From: an uncultured Megasphaera sp.
GTDB lineage: Bacteria > Bacillota > Negativicutes > Veillonellales > Megasphaeraceae
Assembly (NCBI GenBank): GCA_900540735.1
Contig: UQHB01000032.1
Location: 1-30,820 of the forward strand
Length of the DNA: 30,820 bases
Direction of reading: 5' to 3'
The notes under the pieces are model-generated. The model ran no database searches, was not told the DNA's origin, and saw nothing but the letters and a program-made list of their open reading frames with translations. Shown piece after piece: positions 21,497-29,737 of the stretch (its first letter is position 1; every line of letters starts with the position of its first letter). The position numbers and the translations under genes were made by a program.

Positions 21497-22998
21497 CCGG
21501 TAATCTTATTTTTGAGTTTTTCAATGCCTTCTCTAAAGTGCTTATCTTTTTCGATGAGCTTTGTGACTTTCGTACAGGCATGCATAACCGTCGTATGGTC
21601 ACGACCGTTAAAGGCCGTCCCAATATGGGGATACGTATTGCCTGTCAATTCACGGCAAAGATACATAGCGATTTGCCGCGGCGTAGCTATGTCTTTCGTC
21701 TTTTTCTTGCCCATTAAGTCTTTATAATTGACGTTATAATACTGACAGACGGCATTCGTAATTTCATCAATCGTAATGTATTTCTTTTCTTCTTTATCGT
21801 CGATTAAATAGCGAATGGCCTGCTGCGTTAAGGGCAAGGTAATCGGTTTTTGTTCCGTATTGGAAAGCATGAGGACGTTGTTGAAAGCCCCGTTTAAGAC
21901 TCGAATATTTTCACTCACATTGGAGGCAATGTATTCGATGGAGTCGTTTTCGACGAAGACGTGTTCCGTTTCGGCCCATTTTTTTAAGATGGCCATACGC
22001 GTTTCTAAGTCCGGTGTGGCGATTTCGGCGACCATACCGCTTTGGAACCGCGAACGGAGCCGTTCTTCAAAGCGTTTAATATCTTGCGGTGCCCGGTCAC
22101 TGGTGAAGACCATTTGCTTGTGATCCTGGAAAAGTTTATTGAACGTATGGAAAAATTCTTCTTTCGAACTTTCTTTATCGCCGCGCCCAAAGAACTGAAT
22201 ATCATCGACGAGAAGAACGTCAATATTCCGGTAGCGATGGCGGAAGCTTTCTGTATTCTTATCTTGAATACACTGGATAAATTCATTGACGAAATCTTCA
22301 CTCGTAATGCAGCGGAGCCGCATATTTGGGAAGTTTTGCAAGATGCGGTGGCCAATGGCGTGCATTAAATGGGTTTTGCCAAGGCCGCTGTCGCCATAAA
22401 TATAAAAAGGATTATATTTTTTAGCCGGTGCTTCGGCAACGGCTTGCGCAGCCGCATAGGCAATACGGTTGCTGTTGCCGACGATGAACGTTTCGAACGT
22501 AAAGTTATCAATCAAATTATTTTCTTGCAACGTTTCCTGTACGGTCGGCATGGACACGGTCGGGTTCGCTTGGTGAATCTCCGGCATAGGCGAGACCGTG
22601 TGGTTTTCGACGGGCAGCTCTGTTTGTACCCATTCTTGCGGTTCCAGCGGTGGTACCGGCGTTTCCCGCAGGATAGCTGTGTCCGGCATAGACGGAGCCG
22701 GTTCTGGCGGCATACTGGGCAAGGGCTCTGCAGGCGCAGCCGTTTCGCTATTGATTAAGACGACCTGTGTAGGCCGACCAATGACAGCTGATGCGGTCTG
22801 CTCGAGTAAGGCCGTGTACTTTTTGCTAATAAAGGAACACACAAACTGCGTCGTCGTGTCCAGTGTGAGTACATCATTTTCGTATGAATAGGGAATGAGT
22901 GCCCCTGCAAACCAGTTGCTGTATATTTGAAGCGGCAGGGAATGCTGCAGCTCTTGCAGCATGTTATTCCATAATGTGAGCAAATCCATGGTTCCCAT
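21484..22998 (-). CDS. dnaA: Chromosomal replication initiator protein DnaA
   Basis: A 504-residue AAA+ initiator, longer than the usual ~450. Domain I is near residues 1-85; domain II is an unusually long Pro/Glu/Met-rich linker (about 88-164, e.g. PAEPLPSMPPEPAPSMPDTA); domain III has Walker A GDSGLGKTHL (Lys208), Walker B VLLVDDIQFF and sensor regions; domain IV carries the DnaA-box-reading motif GRDHTTVMHACTKV. ATG 22998 (MGTMDLLTLW) is preferred, with GGGGAAGG about 12 bases upstream; ATG 22989 is the alternative. DnaA boxes on both sides suggest autoregulation and a bipartite origin. Confidence 0.98.
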   Translation of the reverse strand: MGTMDLLTLWNNMLQELQHSLPLQIYSNWFAGALIPYSYENDVLTLDTTTQFVCSFISKKYTALLEQTASAVIGRPTQVVLINSETAAPAEPLPSMPPEPAPSMPDTAILRETPVPPLEPQEWVQTELPVENHTVSPMPEIHQANPTVSMPTVQETLQENNLIDNFTFETFIVGNSNRIAYAAAQAVAEAPAKKYNPFYIYGDSGLGKTHLMHAIGHRILQNFPNMRLRCITSEDFVNEFIQCIQDKNTESFRHRYRNIDVLLVDDIQFFGRGDKESSKEEFFHTFNKLFQDHKQMVFTSDRAPQDIKRFEERLRSRFQSGMVAEIATPDLETRMAILKKWAETEHVFVENDSIEYIASNVSENIRVLNGAFNNVLMLSNTEQKPITLPLTQQAIRYLIDDKEEKKYITIDEITNAVCQYYNVNYKDLMGKKKTKDIATPRQIAMYLCRELTGNTYPHIGTAFNGRDHTTVMHACTKVTKLIEKDKHFREGIEKLKNKITGVDN

Positions 22999-23025
22999 GA
23001 TAAAAAACATCCTTCCCCTGTATAG

Positions 23026-23173
23026 TGTGGATATGTTGATATTTTCTTTGTGGATACAGTGCATAGCACAAAGCGTAAAAAGGCGGAAACACGATAACTA
23101 ACGTATTTTCGGCTTCCTTTTACTTATCCACAATTTGTGGATAAGATGTTGACAACTGTTTAGGCTATCCACA
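23026..23173. other. oriC, dnaA-rpmH side: DnaA boxes upstream of dnaA
   Basis: DnaA boxes at 23026-23034 (TGTGGATAT), 23049-23057 (TGTGGATAC), 23124-23132 (TTATCCACA), 23136-23144 (TGTGGATAA) and 23165-23173 (CTATCCACA). The middle two form a 21-bp inverted pair with a three-base centre. The remainder of the 22999-23377 gap is AT-rich and holds the rpmH promoter; I see no convincing dnaA promoter. Confidence 0.85.
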
Positions 23174-23290
23174 TTCTACAACAAAACACAGCAGATGAAA
23201 AGATATTTTAGTGAATACATGGACAAAACATATAACTAAAAAGAATGACTCATCTAAAGAGACGTATGATAAAATAGCATACATTATGAA

Positions 23291-23320
23291 TTGACAGAGA
23301 CGTACTTTTAAGACTATAAT
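23291..23320 (+). promoter_or_regulatory. rpmH operon promoter
   Basis: TTGACA (23291-23296), 18-bp spacer, TATAAT (23315-23320): both hexamers perfect. The leader is about 50 bases and ends in AAAGGAGGTG (23362-23371). Confidence 0.9.
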
Positions 23321-23377
23321 TACACTGTTATGGTGTAAATTCATTTACTGTCAATCGCGACAAAGGAGGTGTCTACT

Positions 23378-23512
23378 TTGAAACAGACATATCAGCCGAA
23401 TGTATTGTGGAAAAAAAGAACCCACGGTTTCCGTGAAAGAATGAAAACTAAAGGTGGCCGCATGGTTTTGAAAAAACGCCGCATGAAAGGCAGAAAGAAA
23501 CTTTCTGCTTAA
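23378..23512 (+). CDS. rpmH: 50S ribosomal protein L34
   Basis: A 44-residue basic ribosomal protein: MKQTYQPNVLWKKRTHGFRE at the start and a typical LKKRRMKGRKKLSA end. The start is TTG, 6 bases after a strong AAAGGAGGTG. It opens the rightward operon with rnpA, as in almost all bacteria. Confidence 0.97.
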   Translation: MKQTYQPNVLWKKRTHGFRERMKTKGGRMVLKKRRMKGRKKLSA

Positions 23513-23520
23513 TTATTACG

Positions 23521-23563
23521 AGATGAACAGAGAAATTCCGTACTGAAATTTTTCTGTTCATCT
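23521..23563 (+). terminator. Hairpin between rpmH and rnpA
   Basis: AGATGAACAG and CTGTTCATCT pair, with further pairing inside (GAAATT/AAATTT), followed by a weak T-run (GGCATTTTTAG). Probably a partial terminator or processing stem that lowers rnpA relative to rpmH. Confidence 0.6.
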
Positions 23564-23585
23564 GGCATTTTTAGGACAAAATAGT

Positions 23586-23939
23586 ATGTATGAGTTACGA
23601 AAAGAACAACGGTTGTCTAAAAATCGGGAGTTTCAGCTCGTATACCGCCGCGGCCGGTCCCATGTAAACCGCTACGCCGTCTTGTATACGTTGCCTCGTT
23701 CGCCGAAACAGCCGACGCGTATCGGTTTTGTAACCGGTAAGAAAGTCGGGTGTGCTGTCGAACGGAATCGGTGCCGCCGTCTCATGAAAGAAGTCTATCG
23801 GCTGCACCAGCATGAATTGCTCCCGGGCTTTGATTTAGTTCTCATTGGCCGTAGTCCCTTAAAACACGTGGACTATAAGGCAGCGGAAAAAAGCATTCTC
23901 CAGCTCTTCCGTCATGGCCGGGTCTTACCAAAGAAGTGA
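23586..23939 (+). CDS. rnpA: Ribonuclease P protein component
   Basis: 117 residues, usual length. It assists the RNase P RNA in maturing tRNA 5' ends. The signature ERNRCRRLMKEVYR (RNR motif) is at about residues 59-72, and RIGFVTGKKVGCAV precedes it. AGGA stands about 10 bases before the ATG. Its stop is 6 bases before yidD. Confidence 0.97.
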   Translation: MYELRKEQRLSKNREFQLVYRRGRSHVNRYAVLYTLPRSPKQPTRIGFVTGKKVGCAVERNRCRRLMKEVYRLHQHELLPGFDLVLIGRSPLKHVDYKAAEKSILQLFRHGRVLPKK

Positions 23940-23944
23940 GTCAT

Positions 23945-24157
23945 ATGCTACAACGCATAATAATAGCCTGTATACGATTTTATCAGCTTTGCATTTCGCC
24001 ATTACATCTGCCATGCTGCCGTTTTTACCCGACGTGCTCGGCCTATGCCATTGAAGCACTCCAGAAATACGGCGTCCTGAAAGGGAGTTACTTAGCACTG
24101 AGGCGCATTTTAAAATGCCATCCCTTTCACAAAGGCGGCTATGATCCCTTGCCGTAG
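23945..24157 (+). CDS. yidD: Membrane protein insertion efficiency factor YidD
   Basis: 70 residues with the family core IRFYQLCISPLHLPCCRFYP, then PTCSAYAIEALQKYG and HPFHKGGYDPLP at the end. It helps insertion of membrane proteins together with YidC. ATG 23945 gives the N-terminus expected of the family; a GTG at 23936 overlapping the rnpA stop (GTGA) is possible. Confidence 0.95.
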   Translation: MLQRIIIACIRFYQLCISPLHLPCCRFYPTCSAYAIEALQKYGVLKGSYLALRRILKCHPFHKGGYDPLP

Positions 24158-24222
24158 AGGTTGGCCAGATGAAACCGAGACTGACCGATGTATACGTTCC
24201 TACTGAATAGGAGTTGAGAATA

Positions 24223-24900
24223 TTGAGCTTTTTTAGCGGCATTGCAGACGTACTCAGCAGCATTATGACCGTGTTCATGAACTACTGCTACGCCTTCACG
24301 CAAGCGATTGGGTTCCCAAGTTATGGTATTGCCATTATCTTATTGACCTTAATCATTAAATTTGTATTATCTCCGCTTACGGCAAAGCAAATACGTTCCA
24401 TGGAAGGCATGCAGAAATTGCAGCCGAAAATCAAGGAACTGCAAAAGAAATATAAAGGTAACAACAAAAAGTTACAAGAAGAAATGGGCAAATTGTATCG
24501 GGAAATGGGTGTCAACCCTTTATCTGGCTGTCTCCCTGTCATCATTCAGATGCCGTTCTTAATTGCCATTTTCTGGGCTTTAAAAGAATATCCTTATGAC
24601 CCGGCATTCCAAAGCTTCCTCTGGCTGCCGAGCTTAGGTCATCCGGATCCATACTATATTCTGCCAGTGTTATCGGCCCTTTCGACCTTTGGTATTCAAA
24701 ACCAAATGTCCGGCGGCCAGGCAGCAGCTTCTGATGCAGCTGCAAAACAGCAGAAAATCATGAAAATCGTTATGCCTATCTTTATCGGCTACATTAGCTT
24801 GACCTTCCCGAGTGGCCTTGTCATTTACTGGATTATTTCCAACGTCTTCCAGTGGGCACAGCAAATCGTGATGGAAAAGATGCGGAAAAAAGGAGCATAA
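24223..24900 (+). CDS. yidC: Membrane protein insertase YidC/Oxa1
   Basis: 225 residues, the short Gram-positive-like form without a large periplasmic domain. About five membrane segments: residues 5-25, 30-50 (GIAIILLTLIIKFVLSPLTA with the positively charged Lys), 100-120 (VIIQMPFLIAIFWALKEY), 140-155 and 185-210. The coiled cytosolic loop QKLQPKIKELQKKYKGNNKK is typical. The start is TTG 24223 with AGGAG 9 bases upstream; TTG 24214 touches that site. Four bases separate it from khpB. Confidence 0.96.
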   Translation: MSFFSGIADVLSSIMTVFMNYCYAFTQAIGFPSYGIAIILLTLIIKFVLSPLTAKQIRSMEGMQKLQPKIKELQKKYKGNNKKLQEEMGKLYREMGVNPLSGCLPVIIQMPFLIAIFWALKEYPYDPAFQSFLWLPSLGHPDPYYILPVLSALSTFGIQNQMSGGQAAASDAAAKQQKIMKIVMPIFIGYISLTFPSGLVIYWIISNVFQWAQQIVMEKMRKKGA

Positions 24901-24904
24901 CGGC

Positions 24905-25681
24905 ATGACTAGTATTGAAATTACGGGGAAAACCATTGAAGATGCTATCCGTTCCGGCCTTGCCCGTCTCGGCCTCCTTCGTAACGAAGTGGATGTCGAA
25001 GTCTTGGCAGAACCGAAAAGCGGTTTCTTAGGCTTTGGCAGCAAACCGGCAAAAGTCCGTTTAACAGCAAAAGACGATAAAACACCGGTTGCGCCAGTCG
25101 TCATGGAAGAAGCCGCACCAGCAGCTGCTGCACCGGCTGCCCCGAAGGCAGAACCGGCACCGGAAGCTGTCGAACCGGTACAGGAAATGCCTGTAGAAGA
25201 AGTGCCGACAGAACCGGCTTTTTCTGCGGACGAAGCGGCAGCAAAAGCGAAAGCATTCCTTCAAGATGTACTCCACAACATGGGCATTGACGATGTCATG
25301 ATTGAAAAGATGAATAAAGGCGATAAGATTATTCTCCATCTCCATGGGAATAACCTAGGCATCCTCATCGGCAAACATGGCCAAACCCTCGATGCTCTCC
25401 AATATTTAACGAACTTAACGACGAACCAAGGTGAAACAGCACGGCATTTCATCATGCTCGACGTGGAAAACTATCGGCACCGCCGGGAAGAAACGCTCAA
25501 GCAGCTTGCTGTCCGCTTAGCAGGACGTGTGAAAAAACACGGCGACCGCGTCGTCTTGGAACCGATGAACGGCTATGAACGAAAAGTCATTCACGTAGCC
25601 TTACAAAATAAAGAACATATTGCTACAGAAAGTGAAGGACAAGACCCATACCGTCACGTCGTCATTTACTATAAAGACTAA
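24905..25681 (+). CDS. khpB: RNA-binding protein KhpB (Jag/SpoIIIJ-associated)
   Basis: 258 residues. Jag-N domain (1-50; ITGKTIEDAIRSGLARLGL, GFLGFGSKPAKV), an Ala/Pro/Glu linker (about 58-105), a KH domain (about 115-185; LGILIGKHGQTLDALQYL) and an R3H domain (about 190-255; ENYRHRREETLKQLA). It binds RNA and influences cell division and envelope genes. It lies in the classical yidC-jag order and is followed by a strong terminator. Confidence 0.95.
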   Translation: MTSIEITGKTIEDAIRSGLARLGLLRNEVDVEVLAEPKSGFLGFGSKPAKVRLTAKDDKTPVAPVVMEEAAPAAAAPAAPKAEPAPEAVEPVQEMPVEEVPTEPAFSADEAAAKAKAFLQDVLHNMGIDDVMIEKMNKGDKIILHLHGNNLGILIGKHGQTLDALQYLTNLTTNQGETARHFIMLDVENYRHRREETLKQLAVRLAGRVKKHGDRVVLEPMNGYERKVIHVALQNKEHIATESEGQDPYRHVVIYYKD

Positions 25682-25693
25682 GTATAGACCTAT

Positions 25694-25723
25694 AAAAACC
25701 GGTGCAGTGGCACCGGTTTTTTT
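25694..25723 (+). terminator. Intrinsic terminator between khpB and mnmE
   Basis: Stem ACCGGTGC / GCACCGGT, extended by A-T pairs to about 11 bp, a 4-base loop and a T7 tail. The mnmE ribosome site (GAAAGGAG) follows at once, so mnmE, mnmG and rsmG need readthrough or a promoter not seen here. Confidence 0.92.
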
Positions 25724-25739
25724 GAAAGGAGATGGTCTA

Positions 25740-27119
25740 ATGTTTGATTTAACCGATACGATTGCCGCCATTGCGACACCGCTCGGTGAAAGCGGCATTG
25801 GTGTTATCCGGTTAAGCGGCACTGAGGCCTATGCCATTGGGGACAAGATATTTCAAAGTACAGCGCAAACGCCGCTGGCACAGCGCCGGGACCGGTCCAT
25901 TCAATACGGGACGATTGTCGATGAAAGCGGCAAAGCCATCGATGAAGTACTGCTTCTCATCATGAAAGGCCCCCATTCGTATACAGCTGAAGATGTCTTA
26001 GAAATCCAGTGTCACGGCGGCCGGCAATCGCTGCAAGAAATTTTATCCCTCGTTCTCCGGAGCGGCGCGCGCCTGGCGAATCCCGGCGAATTTACGCAGC
26101 GTGCTTTCGTTAATGGCCGTATCGATTTAGCCCAAGCCGAAGCGATCATGGATGTCATTCAAGCAAAAAGCGAAGCTGGTCTTTCCAGTGCGGTCCATCA
26201 ATTAGAAGGCCGTCTCTCATCTGTCGTCAAAGACATGCGCCTCCATTTGACGGACTTCATTACGCGCCTGGAAGTGACCATTGACTATCCGGAAGAAGAT
26301 TTGGAAGATATTACAGTCCCTGACGTAGCCGGTTCCATTAAGGAAATGCTCCAGCGGTTACAGCAAATGCTCGATGAATCAAAGAGCGGCAAAATGATTC
26401 GAGACGGTGTCATGGCCGCTATTGCAGGAACACCAAATGCCGGGAAATCGAGCCTTCTCAACCGCTTCCTCCAAGAAGAACGGGCTATTGTGACGGATAT
26501 TCCTGGGACGACACGCGATGTCTTAGAAGAATGGATTACCTTAAAAGGCGTGCCCATTTGTCTCGTCGATACAGCAGGCATTCGCGAAACAGACGATACA
26601 GTCGAAAAAATCGGTGTAGACCGGGCTAAGGCCTACTTGGATAAAGCCGATTTAGTCCTAGCCGTCATCGACCAGTCCCTGCCTTTAACGGCAGAAGACA
26701 AGGAAATCCTCGACCAGTGCCGTGGGAAAAACGGCATTATTGTCCTCAATAAAGAAGATTTACAACCTGTCGTCACGGCAGACGATGTGGCTTCTTATGG
26801 CCTGCCAACGCTCTCCATCTCGGCAAGTACAGGCGAAGGGATGGACGAACTGCAAGACAATATGCTCTCCCTCGTCCTCGATAAAAATCTCTTAGGCCAG
26901 TCCAGTACGCTTCTGACCAATACGCGCCATATTGAGCTCGTACGGCAAAGCAAAGAAGCTTTGCTCCGGGCCTTAGAGACCATTGAAAACGGTATGCCCG
27001 TAGACTGCGCCGTCGTCGATCTGCGCGAAGCGTGGGACCTCCTCGGCTCCATTACAGGCGATACAGTTGGTGACGATATGGTAGAAGAAATTTTCAGCAG
27101 ATTTTGTTTAGGTAAATAA
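25740..27119 (+). CDS. mnmE: tRNA modification GTPase MnmE (TrmE)
   Basis: 459 residues, usual length. With MnmG it installs (carboxymethyl)aminomethyl groups on wobble uridine 34. It has the N-terminal folate-binding domain (MFDLTDTIAAIATP), a helical domain with an inserted G domain: GTPNAGKSS, DTAGIRE and NKED, and the C-terminal FCLGK (CxGK) motif. ATG 25740 follows AAGGAGATGG; the frame above reads through the terminator. MnmG follows. Confidence 0.98.
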   Translation: MFDLTDTIAAIATPLGESGIGVIRLSGTEAYAIGDKIFQSTAQTPLAQRRDRSIQYGTIVDESGKAIDEVLLLIMKGPHSYTAEDVLEIQCHGGRQSLQEILSLVLRSGARLANPGEFTQRAFVNGRIDLAQAEAIMDVIQAKSEAGLSSAVHQLEGRLSSVVKDMRLHLTDFITRLEVTIDYPEEDLEDITVPDVAGSIKEMLQRLQQMLDESKSGKMIRDGVMAAIAGTPNAGKSSLLNRFLQEERAIVTDIPGTTRDVLEEWITLKGVPICLVDTAGIRETDDTVEKIGVDRAKAYLDKADLVLAVIDQSLPLTAEDKEILDQCRGKNGIIVLNKEDLQPVVTADDVASYGLPTLSISASTGEGMDELQDNMLSLVLDKNLLGQSSTLLTNTRHIELVRQSKEALLRALETIENGMPVDCAVVDLREAWDLLGSITGDTVGDDMVEEIFSRFCLGK

Positions 27120-27132
27120 AGGGGTTGAAACG

Positions 27133-29013
27133 ATGTTTATTGTCGATACATATGATGTCATCGTCGTCGGTGCCGGTCATGCCGGCTGTGAAGCGGCCTT
27201 GGCCAGTGCGCGCTTAGGGGCGAAAACCTTGATGGCGACGCTGAATTTAGATAATATTGCCCTCATGCCGTGCAACCCGGCTGTTGGCGGCCCTGGGAAA
27301 AGCCATTTAGTCCGGGAAATCGATGCCCTTGGCGGCGAAATGGGCATTAATACAGACAAGACGTGCTTGCAAATGCGTATGCTCAACACGGGCAAAGGAC
27401 CGGCTGTGTACTCCTTGCGCGCCCAGTCTGATAAAAAAATGTATCAGCTGACTATGACGAAGACCTTGGAAAACCAAGATAATCTCGATGTAAAACAGCT
27501 CATGATTACAGACCTCCTTGTCGAAAACGGCAAGGTCACAGGCGTACAGACCGAACTGGATGAAGTCTACAAAGCCCAGTGCGTCATCCTTGCTACAGGG
27601 ACGTACTTAAAAGGGAAAATCATCATTGGTGAATGCGTCTACTCTGGCGGCCCTATTGGCCAGCGGTCAGCCGAAGATTTATCTGGCTCTCTCATAAAAG
27701 CAGGACTGAAATTAATGCGCTTTAAAACGGGGACTCCAGCGCGTGTTGACCGTCGTACGCTCCGCCTTGATGAAATGAAGAAACAAGAAGGCGACACAGA
27801 CGGCCATGCCTTCTCTTTTTTATCAGAACGGAAGAACCGCAACAAAGAAGTCTGCTGGCTTACCTTTACGAATGAAGAAACGCACCGCATCATTCGCGAT
27901 AACTTAGACCGTGCGCCTATGTGCAACGGTGTCATTACCGGTGTAGGCCCGCGGTACTGCCCGTCTATTGAATCGAAAATCGTTCGTTTTGCTGACAAGA
28001 AACGGCATCAGCTCTTTATCGAACCAGAAGGCGAAATGACCGAAGAAATGTATGTCCAAGGCATGAGCACCAGTATGCCTGCAGACGTACAATATGCCTT
28101 CTTGCGGACTATTCCGGGCTTAGAAGATGTGAAAATCATGCGTCCTGGCTACGCCATTGAATACGACTGTTTAGACCCGACACAGCTTACGCCGTCGCTG
28201 GAAACGAAAGCCATTTCCGGCCTCTTTTCAGCAGGCCAGGCTAATGGCACGAGTGGTTACGAAGAAGCGGCGGCTCAGGGCCTCATTGCCGGAATCAATG
28301 CGGCGCGCCACGTCCAAGGAAAAGAACCGTTCATCCTCACCCGGTCCGAAGCATACATTGGCGTTCTCATTGATGACTTGGTCACAAAAGGTACGAACGA
28401 ACCGTACCGCATGATGACGAGCCGCTCTGAATACCGCCTCATTCTCCGCCAAGATAATGCAGACTTGCGATTGACCCCAAAAGGCTATGATCTTGGCCTC
28501 GTCACGCCTGAGCGGTACGCAGCCTTTACGGCAAAGAAACAGGCTATTGAAGACGGCATTGCTGCCCTCAAAGGCCTTTCTGTCACGCCCACGCAGGACA
28601 CGCAGGATAAACTTGCTGCTCTCGGCACGGCTCCTATCCGCACGGGCTTAACGGCCTATGATTTGCTGCGCCGCAACGAAATTTCTTACGAAAAATTGCG
28701 GGAACAATTCGACTTGCCGGAATTGTCAGAAGACGTAGAAGAAGAAATCGAAATTATGGTCAAATACGAAGGCTACATTGGCCGTCAGCTTGAACAAGTA
28801 GAAAAAATGAATCGTCTCGAACAAAAGCTGATGCCCAAAGACATTGTCTATGCCGACATCGATACCTTGTCTGGTGAAGCACGGCAAAAACTCGACCAAA
28901 TTCGCCCGCTCTCCCTTGGGCAGGCCAGCCGTATTTCCGGCGTATCGCCAGCAGACATTACGGCCCTTCTCATCGTCTTAGAACAACGGCAACGGGAGGC
29001 AAAGCATGTTTAA
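27133..29013 (+). CDS. mnmG: tRNA uridine-5-carboxymethylaminomethyl modification protein MnmG (GidA)
   Basis: 626 residues, usual length. FAD-binding GAGHAGCEAALASARLG near residues 13-29, NPAVGGPGKSHLVREIDALG near 48-67 and YAIEYDCLDPTQL are typical. It is the MnmE partner. AGGGG precedes the ATG. Its 3' end overlaps rsmG by 8 bases. Confidence 0.98.
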   Translation: MFIVDTYDVIVVGAGHAGCEAALASARLGAKTLMATLNLDNIALMPCNPAVGGPGKSHLVREIDALGGEMGINTDKTCLQMRMLNTGKGPAVYSLRAQSDKKMYQLTMTKTLENQDNLDVKQLMITDLLVENGKVTGVQTELDEVYKAQCVILATGTYLKGKIIIGECVYSGGPIGQRSAEDLSGSLIKAGLKLMRFKTGTPARVDRRTLRLDEMKKQEGDTDGHAFSFLSERKNRNKEVCWLTFTNEETHRIIRDNLDRAPMCNGVITGVGPRYCPSIESKIVRFADKKRHQLFIEPEGEMTEEMYVQGMSTSMPADVQYAFLRTIPGLEDVKIMRPGYAIEYDCLDPTQLTPSLETKAISGLFSAGQANGTSGYEEAAAQGLIAGINAARHVQGKEPFILTRSEAYIGVLIDDLVTKGTNEPYRMMTSRSEYRLILRQDNADLRLTPKGYDLGLVTPERYAAFTAKKQAIEDGIAALKGLSVTPTQDTQDKLAALGTAPIRTGLTAYDLLRRNEISYEKLREQFDLPELSEDVEEEIEIMVKYEGYIGRQLEQVEKMNRLEQKLMPKDIVYADIDTLSGEARQKLDQIRPLSLGQASRISGVSPADITALLIVLEQRQREAKHV

Positions 29014-29719
29014 GACAGCATTAGTCGAAGCCTTTACGGCCATGGGGATGCCCCTCTCAGCGCAGCAAATCGAGCAATTTTGTACGTTTAATGATATGCT
29101 CGTCGAGACCAATAAAGTAATGAACCTCACGGCCATTACAGAGCCGAAGGAAGTGGCGATTAAGCATATGGCAGACAGTGTGTCCTGCTATGATGGGGCC
29201 TATTTTCCGCAAGGCGCGACCGTCCTCGACCTCGGTACAGGTGCAAGCTTTCCTGGGATTCCACTGGCGATTTTGCGGCCTGATTTAGAGATTACCTTTT
29301 TTGATTCACTGCAAAAACGGCTGACCTTTTTAGAAAAAGTTGTCCAAGCCTTAGGTTTGCCGAATTGTACTTTTCTCCACGGCAGAGCCGAAGAAATGGC
29401 TCATCAAGCGGCATATCGCGAAGCCTTTGATATCGTCACGAGCCGTGCCGTCGCGAGACTACCCATCTTAGCGGAATGGGCACTGCCTTATGTGAAACTG
29501 AGTGGCACTTTCATTTCTCTGAAAGGGGCGCAGTATGAAGACGAATGCGCTGAAAGTACAAAGGCTCTCTCCATCCTCGGCGGGACACTCAAAGAAGTGA
29601 GCCTCATAACGCTCCCCGGTCTTGACGACGTGCGCGCTGTCGTGTATATTACGAAAACGGCGAAAAGCCCGAAAAAATATCCTCGTAAGCCGAAAATGGC
29701 TGCGAAAAATCCTTTATAA
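29006..29719 (+). CDS. rsmG: 16S rRNA (guanine527-N7)-methyltransferase RsmG
   Basis: 237 residues. SAM-binding motif VLDLGTGASFPGIPLAI at residues 73-89, the preceding MNLTAITEPKEVAIKHMADS and the later VTSRAVARLPILAEW. It methylates G527 of 16S rRNA. The C-terminus is a short basic tail (SPKKYPRKPKMAAKNPL). Confidence 0.96.
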   Translation: MFKTALVEAFTAMGMPLSAQQIEQFCTFNDMLVETNKVMNLTAITEPKEVAIKHMADSVSCYDGAYFPQGATVLDLGTGASFPGIPLAILRPDLEITFFDSLQKRLTFLEKVVQALGLPNCTFLHGRAEEMAHQAAYREAFDIVTSRAVARLPILAEWALPYVKLSGTFISLKGAQYEDECAESTKALSILGGTLKEVSLITLPGLDDVRAVVYITKTAKSPKKYPRKPKMAAKNPL

Positions 29720-29737
29720 CGAAAGAAAGTGGACCTT

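Noticed and set aside
22005..22758. Several overlapping frames opposite or within dnaA
   Set aside because: Shadows of the well-supported dnaA frame; none has a start signal.
23145..23175. TTGACA at 23149 as a plus-strand promoter
   Set aside because: No -10 at suitable spacing; the sequence around it belongs to the DnaA-box cluster.
25620..25739. N-terminal extension of MnmE
   Set aside because: Reads through the khpB end and the terminator; MnmE begins at MFDLTDTIAAI.
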